A stretch of 64,000 nt of DNA from Proteinivorax hydrogeniformans (GTDB taxonomy: Bacteria > Bacillota > Proteinivoracia > Proteinivoracales > Proteinivoracaceae): contig NZ_CP159485.1 of the NCBI RefSeq assembly GCF_040515995.1, forward strand, positions 2,769,628-2,833,627, in the 5' to 3' direction. Every line of letters begins with the position of its first letter. Position 1 is the stretch's first letter. The translations under genes and the position numbers were made by a program. Below the pieces are notes generated by a model that did not search any database, was not told the origin of the DNA, and saw nothing but the letters and a program-made list of their open reading frames with translations. Below, in pieces: positions 34,713 to 46,083 of this stretch.

Positions 34713-35594
34713 TTATCCAAAATATTTATTCCTATTTTGTAAAATCCAAGATTGCCACTTGTATTTTAATTCTTCCTGGGTTGTTCCTGTTGTAATTTTA
34801 AGGGCTTGTTCAAAAGATATCCTAACATCCATTTTATCTAATAGCTCCTTATGGATATTATGTCCAAATTTGTCCTCCATAAAAATCGCTATAACCAAAG
34901 CTTGTCTATAAGCTAAAGATTGGTTTTCAACTGCATAAAAATTATCAACAAGCTTTTCCAATGGATAAAGCTCTTGCGGGTCAGTGTTCTGATCGTCAAG
35001 CCACTGGATGTTAAACTTTTTGTATTCCTCTAGTTGGGCTACAGCTTCTGTATACCAAGTAGGGTAGTTTCCAAAAGTCATCTCATCGACAAAGTAATGA
35101 GTCATCTCATGAAGCAGTGGCCCATTTTTTTTATAAAATTGTTGAGTTGTTTCTAAATCCACTTCATTTCTATACCACTGGGTAGGTGAAAGTAACCTTA
35201 TAGTTCCGGACTGATACACACCTGAAACAGACTTATCACTGTCCCACCCTAAAGATTGTAACATCTTTTGTTGAGTTGGGTATATAACTATTAGGGGGGT
35301 AGTTTTCGGTTTAAAGTTATATTTGTCCTGTAAGTGCAGGTACATTTTGTCCCCTAAGCTTTGCATAAAGTCAGAGTGTTTCCTATCCACTTGTTTATAC
35401 CTAAGTTCTACAAATTCCCCTTCGGTAGATTCCCAGTTTCGGTAAGCGACATTTCTATGATAGGCGGAGGTGGCGTCCTTAATAGGTTTATAAGAAAGAT
35501 TTACAGGGTTTACATCTAACATCATAACAGTAAAAACTATAGCTGATATAAAAAGCAAAACTTTGGCATTTGAATCTTTTTTAAAAAGTTTCAC
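34713..35594 (-). CDS. Membrane-anchored MA-type metallopeptidase
   Basis: 293 residues: one N-terminal membrane helix (about 12-28), then an extracytoplasmic domain with the gluzincin zinc motif HEMTHYFVDE and the downstream glutamate region WYTEAVAQLEEY, matching the peptidase MA family. GTG 35594 is chosen since GGAGGAGGGGG ends just upstream; the ATG at 35612 lies inside that ribosome site. Only 19 bases separate it from walR, so it is probably co-transcribed with the Wal genes. Substrate unknown; a role in wall turnover is inference. Confidence 0.83.
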   Translation of the reverse strand: MKLFKKDSNAKVLLFISAIVFTVMMLDVNPVNLSYKPIKDATSAYHRNVAYRNWESTEGEFVELRYKQVDRKHSDFMQSLGDKMYLHLQDKYNFKPKTTPLIVIYPTQQKMLQSLGWDSDKSVSGVYQSGTIRLLSPTQWYRNEVDLETTQQFYKKNGPLLHEMTHYFVDEMTFGNYPTWYTEAVAQLEEYKKFNIQWLDDQNTDPQELYPLEKLVDNFYAVENQSLAYRQALVIAIFMEDKFGHNIHKELLDKMDVRISFEQALKITTGTTQEELKYKWQSWILQNRNKYFG

Positions 35595-35722
35595 AATCCC
35601 CCTCCTCCCCATTATTAAGTTTACATAACACCTGTATTATATCATTAATCCCCCCACTTTTTAACTATACTTCTTCAATTCAATATTTTAACATAGTCGC
35701 ACTATAAAGTCTTCATAAGAAT

Positions 35723-35754
35723 AAAAAAAATCTGCAGCTTTCGCCACAGATTTT
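35723..35754 (-). terminator. Intrinsic terminator
   Basis: Minus strand AAAATCTG, 12-base loop, CAGATTTTTTTT, right after the M23 peptidase stop at 35759. Confidence 0.85.
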
Positions 35755-35758
35755 AATT

Positions 35759-37126
35759 TTATGGATTGAAATAGTTTAATGGGTTAACCCTTGAACCATT
35801 ACGATGAACTTCAAAATGCACATGTGGTCCTGACGATCTTCCAGTGCTACCAACATAACCTATGGTCTGGCCACGGGAAACTGTGTCTCCTACACTGACC
35901 ACATTTCGACTGTTATGAGCATATAATGTCCTATAGCCATTACCATGGTCTATCTCAATATAGTTACCGTATGCTCCATGATAAGTTGATGTTACAACTC
36001 TACCTGAGTCGGCGGCTGCAATTGGCGTTCCTGAAGGAGCTGCTATGTCAACGCCAGAGTGAAATCCTCCGCCCCTAGGTCCAAACCTTGATGTTATTCT
36101 TCCACCACTAGATATCGGCCATAGAAAATTCCCTGAGCCTGAAGGTGCATTGGAGGTTCCTCTTTCCACAACTCTTGTAACAGGTTCTTTGACAACTTTT
36201 GATTCCACTTTTTCCTGTTCTACTATTTTTCCGTTTATTCTTTTAACGATGTATGTGTTTTCTTTTACGCCCTTTTCACCAGGAGTTACAACTCTGGTCT
36301 GACCTCGCCAAAGGCTAGAACTATCTTTTGTAGTAGTGGAGTAGTCTATAGCTTCCTCCCGTACAACCTTTTCTTGCTGTACAATTTCTATTACAGGCTC
36401 TGCTACCACTAAGTTAAGTTCTTGTCCTAGCTGTATAAACTCTGGGTCAAGATCAGGGTTTGCCTCTTCTAGCTCTTCCATATCCATATCTGCTTTTTCC
36501 GCTATAGACCATAAACTGTCACCGCGTGACACAGTGTATGTCTCCACTCTTTCTGTGCCTTGTAAAAGTATAGATTTTGCAACTTCATAATCCATTATAT
36601 CATTTGGGTCTGCAGCAGTACTAACAAGAGAAATATCCGAGACTATCTCTGGTTCTGAAACTAGGTCTCCTTGTGATTGTTCGATGTAAAACTGTTTTAT
36701 TTCCTCTAATATTTGTTCTGCTACCTGCCTGCTTTCTACAAGTACAGCTGGCTCGCCATCAACTTGAATTATAGTACCAGCGGCTTCATAAGAAACCATA
36801 AGGCTAATTTGTCGTTGCATCTTAGGCAGGTGAACGTCAGGATCCCACGAAAAAACTCTTTCAGTGGTTATGTCCTGTTCTATCTCTACATCAAATCCCA
36901 TTTTGCTACTTTCATTATCTATTAAGTGTTCTATTATTTTCTCTAGGTCGTCTTTTCCTTGAACCATTCCCACCTGTTCATCTTCTACATTAACAATATA
37001 AACATAGCCAGGTTGATAATAATCATAAGCTTTAAAGCCCACAATTAGCACTAAGGAAATTGCAAGCAAAGCTACAAGGCCAAGCTTTATTTGTATTGGG
37101 TAGGTGGGTGCTTTTTGTTCCTCCAA
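35759..37126 (-). CDS. M23 peptidase with LysM and G5 domains
   Basis: 455 residues: membrane helix 13-30, a 160-residue extracytoplasmic region of two related alpha/beta segments, LysM (197-240, YTVSRGDSLWSIAEKAD), G5 (about 243-320) and a C-terminal M23 LytM domain with zinc ligands FHSGVD (His356, Asp360) and GPHVHFEV. It should cleave or bind peptidoglycan cross-bridges. TTG at 37126 behind AAAGGAGG. The combination resembles Clostridial wall hydrolases; it neighbours the Wal operon, whose regulons usually include such enzymes. Confidence 0.93.
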   Translation of the reverse strand: MEEQKAPTYPIQIKLGLVALLAISLVLIVGFKAYDYYQPGYVYIVNVEDEQVGMVQGKDDLEKIIEHLIDNESSKMGFDVEIEQDITTERVFSWDPDVHLPKMQRQISLMVSYEAAGTIIQVDGEPAVLVESRQVAEQILEEIKQFYIEQSQGDLVSEPEIVSDISLVSTAADPNDIMDYEVAKSILLQGTERVETYTVSRGDSLWSIAEKADMDMEELEEANPDLDPEFIQLGQELNLVVAEPVIEIVQQEKVVREEAIDYSTTTKDSSSLWRGQTRVVTPGEKGVKENTYIVKRINGKIVEQEKVESKVVKEPVTRVVERGTSNAPSGSGNFLWPISSGGRITSRFGPRGGGFHSGVDIAAPSGTPIAAADSGRVVTSTYHGAYGNYIEIDHGNGYRTLYAHNSRNVVSVGDTVSRGQTIGYVGSTGRSSGPHVHFEVHRNGSRVNPLNYFNP

Positions 37127-37208
37127 AAACTAATCCCTCCTTTCAAACAGTTTTGAACAATGTTTTAATTCAAAACATCATTCCCATAGCTGTTAGAAAC
37201 TTTTAGCC

Positions 37209-37243
37209 AAAAAAGCCTGCTGTACCTCTTCTATTTTAGCAGG
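37209..37243 (-). terminator. Intrinsic terminator of the Na/Pi gene
   Basis: Minus strand CCTGCT pairs with AGCAGG over a long loop, followed by CTTTTTT. Confidence 0.65.
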
Positions 37244-37257
37244 AAAAATCCCTTTTT

Positions 37258-38190
37258 TTAATGGTAAATTTTTTTGTTTATTTTTTTTGTCAGGCTATAA
37301 AAGGGATTAAAAACTAAAATTACACATAAATAGGAAATTAGGTTAAAAATTGTATGAGCGTTTGCTATCTGCCTCTCTATAAGTGTTGAAACAGTTATTT
37401 TTTGTATTAACTCAGTAAATGGATCTATAAAGATAAGTGCAAGCGCTACTCCTATTATATTAAATAAAATTTGTCCTACTATAATCCCTCGGGCTTTTTT
37501 TGTGACAGTGCTGGCAGCTACTAACCCAGTAATGCAAGTGCCTATATTTCCTCCAAGGACTAGGGCTATTGCACTTTTTAGGTTTATAATTTGCGCCCTA
37601 CCAAGGCTAATTGTCAGTGCTGTTAGGGCACTGCTGCTTTGAACCAAAGCTGTAAATGTAGCACCTATAACCACTCCTACTAAAGATGATTGATTAACTA
37701 ACGCTATCAACCTATGGTATGTGCTAGCGTTATGTAGATTTGAAAAGGGTATGGTCATAAGCTTAAGCGCAAATATAATTAGGGCAAAGAATACTATAGA
37801 TGGCAGATATTTTCTAAATCGAGGTAGTGAAAATAGCAGTAGTAAAGGTAGCAACAGTGGATATAATTTTAGCCAGGGTATGCTAATAATCTGTCCAGTC
37901 GCTGTTGTCCCCACTTCGGTGCCTAAAACTGCTGCTAAGCCATTTTTTTCTGATAATATGTTTCCCTGAACAAGGCTAAATATCACAACAACTACTAAAC
38001 TACTACTTTGGAGCACGGCTGTCAATATCATTGCAGTCAGTGAAATTCTTAGAATGGAGCTTTTTCTTTTCCCTACTAACTTTGTTTCTAAGTCATAGGG
38101 AAGTACTTTTCTACAGCTTTTGGAAAACAGATTTAAAGAAACTAGAAACAATATAAGAGCAATTATAAACTTTAAAGTATTAGCTAGCAT
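37258..38190 (-). CDS. Na/Pi-cotransporter II-related membrane protein
   Basis: 310 residues with 8-9 membrane helices in two inverted repeats, each with the signature QSSS (LTAVLQSSSLVVVV and FTALVQSSSALTAL) and following glycine motifs GTEVGTTATG and GGNIGTCITG. This is the NptA/PF02690 family of sodium-phosphate cotransporters, without the C-terminal PhoU-like domain found in longer bacterial members. ATG 38190 with GGGGGG. Phosphate specificity is family inference. Confidence 0.87.
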   Translation of the reverse strand: MLANTLKFIIALILFLVSLNLFSKSCRKVLPYDLETKLVGKRKSSILRISLTAMILTAVLQSSSLVVVVIFSLVQGNILSEKNGLAAVLGTEVGTTATGQIISIPWLKLYPLLLPLLLLFSLPRFRKYLPSIVFFALIIFALKLMTIPFSNLHNASTYHRLIALVNQSSLVGVVIGATFTALVQSSSALTALTISLGRAQIINLKSAIALVLGGNIGTCITGLVAASTVTKKARGIIVGQILFNIIGVALALIFIDPFTELIQKITVSTLIERQIANAHTIFNLISYLCVILVFNPFYSLTKKINKKIYH

Positions 38191-38281
38191 TTTCCCCCCT
38201 ATTTTTTTATTATTTATAAGTATGCATTAAATAGAAAAAAAAGAATAAAAAAAAACATCCAAAGGATGTTTAATTTAAAAG

Positions 38282-38357
<76 letters not shown>

Positions 38358-38360
38358 ATA

Positions 38361-38436
38361 TGGCGGAGCTGACGGGAGTCGAACCCGCGATCTCCTGCGT
38401 GACAGGCAGGCATGTTAACCACTACACCACAGCTCC
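38361..38436 (-). tRNA. tRNA-Asp (GTC)
   Basis: 76 nt with encoded CCA. Acceptor GGAGCTG/CAGCTCC, anticodon stem CCTGC with loop CTGTCAC (GTC), T-loop TTCGACT. Confidence 0.97.
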
Positions 38437-38442
38437 ATTAAG

Positions 38443-38517
38443 TGGTGACCCCTAGGGGATTCGAACCCCTGTTACCGCCGTGAAAGGGCGGTGTCTTAAC
38501 CACTTGACCAAGGGGCC
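38443..38517 (-). tRNA. tRNA-Glu (TTC)
   Basis: 75 nt with encoded CCA. Acceptor GGCCCCT/AGGGGTC, anticodon TTC in loop CTTTCAC, T-loop TTCGAAT. Confidence 0.97.
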
Positions 38518-38521
38518 AAAA

Positions 38522-38597
38522 TGGTGAGCCATCCGCGATTCGAACACGGGACACCCTGATTAAAAGTCAGGTGCTCTACCGACTGAGCTAATGGCTC
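38522..38597 (-). tRNA. tRNA-Lys (TTT)
   Basis: 76 nt with encoded CCA. Acceptor GAGCCAT/ATGGCTC, anticodon TTT in loop CTTTTAA, T-loop TTCGAAT. First of the four-tRNA operon. Confidence 0.97.
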
Positions 38598-38677
38598 ACT
38601 TGCAACAATAATAATATTACTATGGTTTTGTGTTATTGTCAACAAAAAAGTTTTATTTTCATTTTTTGAGCAATTCT

Positions 38678-38718
38678 AAAAAACCTTAGGGCGATGTCCT
38701 TAACATCACCCTAAGGTT
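38678..38718 (-). terminator. Intrinsic terminator of purA
   Basis: Minus strand AACCTTAGGGTGATGT pairs with ACATCGCCCTAAGGTT, then TTTTAG. Ten bases after the purA stop; the tRNAs beyond must have their own promoter or readthrough. Confidence 0.92.
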
Positions 38719-38727
38719 CAATATTAT

Positions 38728-41425
<2,698 letters not shown>

Positions 41426-41646
41426 AGCGACCCCTCCTTTTCATTTATCAAACCGTCTATAGTTTACCTCATTACTTTTAGTGCGTCAATAAACTACGTA
41501 CTTGTTATAATGATTTTAGCTTTAATGTTCGTGTTTTGTCTTTATTTGATGAGTTTTCTATAGTTTAGGATATGTTTTTGGTCTTTTTAGCATAAGTTGC
41601 TTAACTTTACATATCTAATATGTTCACAGTTATGTATATTTATCCC

Positions 41647-41686
41647 AAAAAGAACACTTCTCTTTTAAAAGAAAAGTGTTCTTTTT
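41647..41686 (-). terminator. Intrinsic terminator of the M20 peptidase gene
   Basis: Minus strand AAAGAACACTT pairs with AAGTGTTCTTT, then TT, a few bases after the stop at 41692. Confidence 0.9.
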
Positions 41687-41691
41687 ATTCA

Positions 41692-42798
41692 TTAAGCTTT
41701 TGCTATCGAGAAAATTAATCTTGTTATATCAACTAGGTCCTTTACCTCTATGCTTTCTTCTAATGTGTGAGGGTTGTTCATACCTAGGCCTAAGTTTACG
41801 CAGCTTATGCCGTTACCGTTAAAAATATTTGTGTCGCTTCCTCCACCTGTTGCCTTAAGTGTAGGTTCTAGCCCCAAGTCTTTAGCTTTTTCTTTGACTA
41901 TTTTAACTACAGGTTCTTCTTCTTTGATTAAAAAAGCTGGGTAAACCCGCTCTATGCTGACATCAGCCTCTGTACTAAACTCAGCTGCTGCAGATTCAAA
42001 GCACTCTTTCATGTGCTTACTTTGGGCATCAAGTTTTTCCTCACTTGTGCTCCTTGCTTCAGCTAGCACCTCAACATTATCACACACTACATTTGTAGCA
42101 GTTCCACCTTTTATCACACCTATGTTAGCTGTGGTGTCTTCATCAATTCTTAATAGCTTCATATCGTTAATGGCTTTACTAGCCACCTGTATTGCGCTTA
42201 TCCCCTCTTCTGGCTTTAAACCAGCATGAGCAGATACTCCTTTAATAGTTACAGATATTTTATCCTGACAAGGCCCTTGGTTTACTATAGTTCCAGGTTT
42301 ACCATCGCTATCAAGTATATAACCTATCTTAGACTGAATTTGAGAGTAATCTAGACCTTTAGCACCGAAAAGACCACCTTCTTCTGCAATTGTAAAGACT
42401 GCTTCAATATCTCCATGCTTAGCATCTTCTTTAAGTAGTCTAGACATCTCTAGCACTGCAGCAATACCAGCTTTATCGTCTGCACCTAGTATAGTTGTGC
42501 CGTCAGATACTACCATTTTATCTTTAACAGAAGCCTTTACACCTTTACCTGGAGCAACTGTATCCATATGAGCGGCAAAAAGAATACTTTGCTTTGTATC
42601 ATCATTGCCTTTTAACCTTGCTATAATATTTCCTGTTTCCCCACCTATAGATTCTCCAGCGTTGTCAACATGAACTTCAAAACCAAGTTTCTTTAGCTTT
42701 TCTGCCAAAACCTCTGCTAGTTTTCCCTCAGATCTTGATTCGCTGTCAATTGCTACTAGCTCTAAAAACTCATCTAGCAACCTTTGTTCGTTAACCAT
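41692..42798 (-). CDS. M20 family peptidase, PepT-like
   Basis: 368 residues. Zinc and catalytic motifs: FAAHMDTV (His, Asp), GADDKAGIAA (bridging Asp), IAEEGGLFGAKGL (catalytic Glu pair), VSAHAG in the lid/dimer domain, and the final metal histidine NPHTLEE. This fits the PepT-like tripeptidase subgroup rather than RocB. It should cleave short peptides in the cytosol. ATG at 42798 with AGGAGGG, ten bases beyond the rplI stop. Confidence 0.93.
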   Translation of the reverse strand: MVNEQRLLDEFLELVAIDSESRSEGKLAEVLAEKLKKLGFEVHVDNAGESIGGETGNIIARLKGNDDTKQSILFAAHMDTVAPGKGVKASVKDKMVVSDGTTILGADDKAGIAAVLEMSRLLKEDAKHGDIEAVFTIAEEGGLFGAKGLDYSQIQSKIGYILDSDGKPGTIVNQGPCQDKISVTIKGVSAHAGLKPEEGISAIQVASKAINDMKLLRIDEDTTANIGVIKGGTATNVVCDNVEVLAEARSTSEEKLDAQSKHMKECFESAAAEFSTEADVSIERVYPAFLIKEEEPVVKIVKEKAKDLGLEPTLKATGGGSDTNIFNGNGISCVNLGLGMNNPHTLEESIEVKDLVDITRLIFSIAKA

Positions 42799-42808
42799 GT
42801 TTACCCTC

Positions 42809-43252
42809 CTACTTTTCTACAATTTTCAAGTGCAAAGTTGATGAAACTTTTGGATGAAGTTTTATTTCAACCTGATAGGATCCTAGTGATTTAATTGGAT
42901 CTTTTAGTTCAACTTTGCGTTTATCTATCTTTATTCCCTTTTTTGATAATTCATTACCAATATCTTTTGTTGTTACAGAACCAAAAAGTCGTCCACCCTC
43001 ACCAGCCTTTACTGCAATTTCAACTTTTAAGTTTTCAATCTTTTTAGCTGTTTGTTGTGCCTTGTTAAATTCTTTTTCCGCTTTTTTCTCTTTGATTTTT
43101 TGTTTTTCCTTTAAATCTTTTAGGTTAGACTGGTTTGCTTCTTTAACTAACCCCCTTGGTATCAAGAAGTTACGAGCATAGCCCTCAGAAACTTCCTTAA
43201 CCTCACCTTTTTTACCTAACTTTTTGTCATCTTTTAGTAGAATAACCTTCAT
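42809..43252 (-). CDS. rplI: Large ribosomal subunit protein bL9
   Basis: 147 residues: N-terminal rRNA-binding domain ([30 protein letters not shown]), lysine-rich long helix, and C-terminal domain ([11 protein letters not shown]). ATG 43252 with GGGAG. Followed by the M20 peptidase gene, not by the replicative helicase gene that follows it in Bacillus. Confidence 0.97.
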   Translation of the reverse strand: MKVILLKDDKKLGKKGEVKEVSEGYARNFLIPRGLVKEANQSNLKDLKEKQKIKEKKAEKEFNKAQQTAKKIENLKVEIAVKAGEGGRLFGSVTTKDIGNELSKKGIKIDKRKVELKDPIKSLGSYQVEIKLHPKVSSTLHLKIVEK

Positions 43253-43265
43253 TTTAAATCACTCC

Positions 43266-44207
43266 CTATATTCTTCTAAAGTTTATTATAAAGTCCAAAG
43301 TTCCTGCCATAATTATGAATTGAGCTGTGAAAGGGTATATTGCCACAACCATCAATATGATTGCCTTTAAAACTGTGTACTTTATATGTTTAGAAAGGAA
43401 CCAGTAAGCAACTGCTAACCCTTGTATAAGAACCATTAACAGTACTATTTGGTGTACATTACTATTAATATGTTGTACTGCTATATTGCCAAGTCCGAAA
43501 ATGTGCATTAATAAGGTGGCGACAAATGTCCAAAGGACCCAATCTCCAAAGCGCCACCTTGAAAAAGGCGGTAAACTCTCCACCTTATAACCAAGGCGAA
43601 CCAAGGTTAGCCTTGATACAATCAAGTTAATATAACCAGCAAAAGCTGATAGGATAATTACCAACGCAGGAAATATCATTTGAATACTTAGATAAATTCT
43701 TTCTCTAAAGTCTTCTATGTCTGGATCGTTAGGGTCCGGTTCAACCTGGGGAACAACTCCACTTAAAAGGTTTCCTATGGATTCAATAGCTGAAAGCTGT
43801 CTATCTAATGTTGCTTCTACTAAATTAACATCAAAGAAAAGGGCAAATATGTTAAGAATCAGAATAATGGAAGCCACAAAAGATATTGTGGTTACTAAAA
43901 GGGTGGTGACTGCTTTCTTTCTTTTTATCGTGTAGCCTAAAACAATACCGGGCAAACCACCAATTAAGCTTATTAGCGTTGGGTATATTGGATTTCCTAG
44001 GATAGTAGTTAGAGCGATAAAACTTAAAAAAACCACCATAATAGATATTTTTATACTTTGTCTATATGTGACTATAACTATTGGAATAGGAACTAGTATT
44101 AACGCTGGTATCAAGGCAGGTATAAAAAACGGTAGAATACTCAGAACTAGAAACAGTGCTAACAAGAGCGAGCCTTCTACTAAACTTTTTGTATTTAAAT
44201 GTGCCAA
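43266..44207 (-). CDS. YybS-family (DUF2232) membrane protein
   Basis: About 313 residues with eight or so hydrophobic segments, matching the YybS/DUF2232 group found next to rplI in Firmicutes; related to S-component-like membrane proteins, role not known. Preferred start is TTG 44207, with AGAGGTG 6 bases upstream; a GTG at 44216 falls in the ribosome site. It begins one base after the MazG-like stop. Confidence 0.85.
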   Translation of the reverse strand: MAHLNTKSLVEGSLLLALFLVLSILPFFIPALIPALILVPIPIVIVTYRQSIKISIMVVFLSFIALTTILGNPIYPTLISLIGGLPGIVLGYTIKRKKAVTTLLVTTISFVASIILILNIFALFFDVNLVEATLDRQLSAIESIGNLLSGVVPQVEPDPNDPDIEDFRERIYLSIQMIFPALVIILSAFAGYINLIVSRLTLVRLGYKVESLPPFSRWRFGDWVLWTFVATLLMHIFGLGNIAVQHINSNVHQIVLLMVLIQGLAVAYWFLSKHIKYTVLKAIILMVVAIYPFTAQFIIMAGTLDFIINFRRI

Positions 44208-44208
44208 A

Positions 44209-44508
44209 CTATTCACCTCTTATTTTAAGATACTGAACCAACTCATCTAAATATTCTGCGTCTTCGGTTCTTCGCATGTCTTCAGCTTGCCTAAGCACTT
44301 CCCTATCTAAGCTCCTGTATGAATATCCAGAGTTTTTACTTAAAGAGTACATATATATAATCAGTTTGGCTGCTTTCTGCTGAAGCTGATCTTCTGTTCC
44401 CTTATAAATTGCGGTATAAACTTCGGATATGCCCTGAATTATTTTTAACTTTAGATCTTCTATAGCCTTTAGTGTCTTAGCTATCTTTACTCCCTCTTCC
44501 CCTTTCAC
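44209..44508 (-). CDS. MazG-like small protein
   Basis: 99 residues, all-helical, resembling the MazG-like family of clostridial genomes found between rpsR and yybS. The typical EExxD nucleotide-pyrophosphatase ligands are not clear here, so activity is doubtful. GTG start at 44508 with GGGGGG 6 bases upstream. Its stop codon lies inside the ribosome site of the next gene. Confidence 0.65.
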   Translation of the reverse strand: MKGEEGVKIAKTLKAIEDLKLKIIQGISEVYTAIYKGTEDQLQQKAAKLIIYMYSLSKNSGYSYRSLDREVLRQAEDMRRTEDAEYLDELVQYLKIRGE

Positions 44509-44534
44509 TTAGTTCCCCCCTTATAAATTATGTA

Positions 44535-44566
44535 TAAAAAGAGGACAAATTGCAATTTGCCCCCTT
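44535..44566 (-). terminator. Terminator of the rpsF-ssb-rpsR operon
   Basis: Minus strand AGGGGGCAAA pairs with TTTGTCCTCT (two G-U pairs), then TTTTTAT. Confidence 0.75.
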
Positions 44567-44579
44567 CCAAAATTATATC

Positions 44580-44807
44580 CTATTCTACTGTGTAAGGCAA
44601 TAATGCCATAACTCTAGCTCTTTTGATCGCAGTTGTTAACTGTCTCTGATGAGGAGCACAGGTTCCTGATATTCTTCTAGGTAAAATTTTACCACGCTCA
44701 GTAACATATCTGCGAAGTTTGTCTCCACTTTTGTAATCTATAGTTTCTACTTTATCCGCACAGAAACTGCAAACTTTTTTTCTACCTTTTCTTCTATCTC
44801 TACGCAC
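44580..44807 (-). CDS. rpsR: Small ribosomal subunit protein bS18
   Basis: 75 residues with the family core [49 protein letters not shown]. The pair CSFCADK plus CAP near the middle suggests it may keep part of the zinc-binding form. GTG 44807 with AAGGAGG. Third gene of the rpsF-ssb-rpsR operon. Confidence 0.96.
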   Translation of the reverse strand: MRRDRRKGRKKVCSFCADKVETIDYKSGDKLRRYVTERGKILPRRISGTCAPHQRQLTTAIKRARVMALLPYTVE

Positions 44808-44826
44808 TCTTATCCCTCCTTATAGG

Positions 44827-45231
44827 CTAAAATGGTACGTCTTCATCTACTTCATAGCCTACATCACTAAAATCGTTACTTTGGCCTTGTCCACCACCAT
44901 TTTGTCTAGGTTTGCTATCTAAAAAGCGAACATTTTCTGCCACAATCTCAGTAACATACCTTCTTTGGCCATCATTTCCTTCATAATTTCTAGTTTGAAT
45001 TCTACCATCTACGCCAATTAGTGAACCTTTCTTTAAATAATTGGCACAGTTCTCTGCTTGTTTTCTCCAAACTACGATTGGAATGAAGTCCGCTTCGCGC
45101 TCGCCTTGTCGGTTAGTGAAGCTTCTATCAACAGCTAAAATGAATGTAGTTACCGCAACTCCGCTATTGGGAGTATATCTAAGCTCTGGATCTTTAGTGA
45201 GTCGACCTACTAAAATCGTTCTATTTAACAT
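44827..45231 (-). CDS. ssb: Single-stranded DNA-binding protein
   Basis: 134 residues: OB-fold domain ([40 protein letters not shown]) up to about residue 105, glycine-rich linker, and the acidic tip DEDVPF that recruits partner proteins. ATG 45231 with GGGGGAGAG. Between rpsF and rpsR as in Bacillus. Confidence 0.96.
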   Translation of the reverse strand: MLNRTILVGRLTKDPELRYTPNSGVAVTTFILAVDRSFTNRQGEREADFIPIVVWRKQAENCANYLKKGSLIGVDGRIQTRNYEGNDGQRRYVTEIVAENVRFLDSKPRQNGGGQGQSNDFSDVGYEVDEDVPF

Positions 45232-45256
45232 GGTCTCTCCCCCTTTTAAAAATGGG

Positions 45257-45541
45257 TTAAGCCGCTTTTACAACTAGGTGACGTAACATGTTGTCATCAA
45301 TCTTAATTACTCTGTCTAACTCATCAATAGTCTCTTTGTTACCTTCAAATTGAGTTACCACATAGTAACCTTCGTTTTTCTTTTCAATTGGGTAAGCTAA
45401 TCTTCTTTTACCCCATTGATCTACCTCAACTACAGAACCACCCTTTTGTTCAATGATTCCATTGACTTTTTCGATGGCTCCTTTTGTAGCTTCTTCATCT
45501 AGATCTGTCACAAGAATATACATTAACTCGTACTTTGTCAT
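45257..45541 (-). CDS. rpsF: Small ribosomal subunit protein bS6
   Basis: 94 residues, ferredoxin-like fold, with [38 protein letters not shown] and MLRHLVVKA. It pairs with bS18. The 98-base leader (45542-45639) has a promoter and, near the ribosome site, a GGGCCGTTAGTCC stretch that might be an S6:S18 autoregulatory element, though I cannot confirm the fold. ATG 45541 with AAAGGAGGTGA. Confidence 0.96.
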   Translation of the reverse strand: MTKYELMYILVTDLDEEATKGAIEKVNGIIEQKGGSVVEVDQWGKRRLAYPIEKKNEGYYVVTQFEGNKETIDELDRVIKIDDNMLRHLVVKAA

Positions 45542-45603
45542 TTCCTTTCACCTCCTTTGGACTAACGGCCCTATAAAAATAGAGCAGGAACTATAACATT
45601 AGC

Positions 45604-45631
45604 ATTATACCATAAATAACGCTTCTTTCAA
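45604..45631 (-). promoter_or_regulatory. Vegetative promoter of rpsF-ssb-rpsR
   Basis: Minus strand TTGAAA, 16-base spacer, TATAAT; the -10 box ends about 60 bases before the rpsF start. Strong match to the sigma-A consensus. Confidence 0.8.
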
Positions 45632-45639
45632 AGACTCTT

Positions 45640-45816
45640 TTATAATTCTAGCTTCTTTTTACAGTTTTTTTCAAACTTCTTTCTTGGTATCATTACACTT
45701 CTGCCACAGTGAGTGCATTTTATTCTAAAATCCATGCCCACACGAATGATTTCCCACCTATTATAGCCACATGGATGTTTCTTCTTCATTTCAACGATGT
45801 CTCCAACCTCGTACAA
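45640..45816 (-). CDS. DUF951 family protein
   Basis: 58 residues with YEVGDIVEMKKKHPCGYNRW, IIRVGMDFRIKCTHCGRSVM. CTHC plus HPCG suggest a zinc site. DUF951 proteins are common in Firmicutes near rpsF and ychF; function unknown. TTG 45816 preferred, 7 bases after AGGAGG; a GTG at 45825 touches the ribosome site. Confidence 0.85.
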   Translation of the reverse strand: MYEVGDIVEMKKKHPCGYNRWEIIRVGMDFRIKCTHCGRSVMIPRKKFEKNCKKKLEL

Positions 45817-45828
45817 GTTAGACACCTC

Positions 45829-46071
45829 CTAAGCGCTTATGTTTGCTAATGCCTTAGCTAGCTGGTCTGGACAGGATGTCCCATTTCGGCATTCGATACC
45901 TTTTAGCCTGTCTACAACTTCTTCAACAGGCCTCCCTATTACCAACTGGGCTATGCCTTGAACATTGCCACGACATCCGTTTATAAATTCAACTTTTTTT
46001 ATTATTCCGTTATCTGTTTTAATAATTATTTCTTTGGCACAAGTTCCTTCTGTTTTAAATATTAAGTCCAT
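45829..46071 (-). CDS. TSCPD-domain protein
   Basis: 80 residues matching the small TSCPD (TIGR03905-type) proteins: KTEGTCAKEIIIKTDNGIIK, FINGCRGNVQGIAQLVIGR, and the signature NGTSCPDQLAKAL. The related domain ends vitamin B12-dependent ribonucleotide reductases and probably binds zinc through its cysteines. ATG 46071 preferred (9 bases after AGGAG); ATG 46080 abuts that site. Function unknown. Confidence 0.85.
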   Translation of the reverse strand: MDLIFKTEGTCAKEIIIKTDNGIIKKVEFINGCRGNVQGIAQLVIGRPVEEVVDRLKGIECRNGTSCPDQLAKALANISA

Positions 46072-46083
46072 TTTTCTCATCTC

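Noticed and set aside
35636..35666. Promoter with TATAAT before the metallopeptidase-walR set
   Set aside because: The -10 is good but the best -35 (TTAAAA) needs a 19-base spacer, so it is not listed as a feature.
45542..45603. S6:S18 ribosomal leader motif
   Set aside because: A CCG-containing stretch is present near the ribosome site but I could not draw a convincing conserved fold; mentioned only under rpsF.
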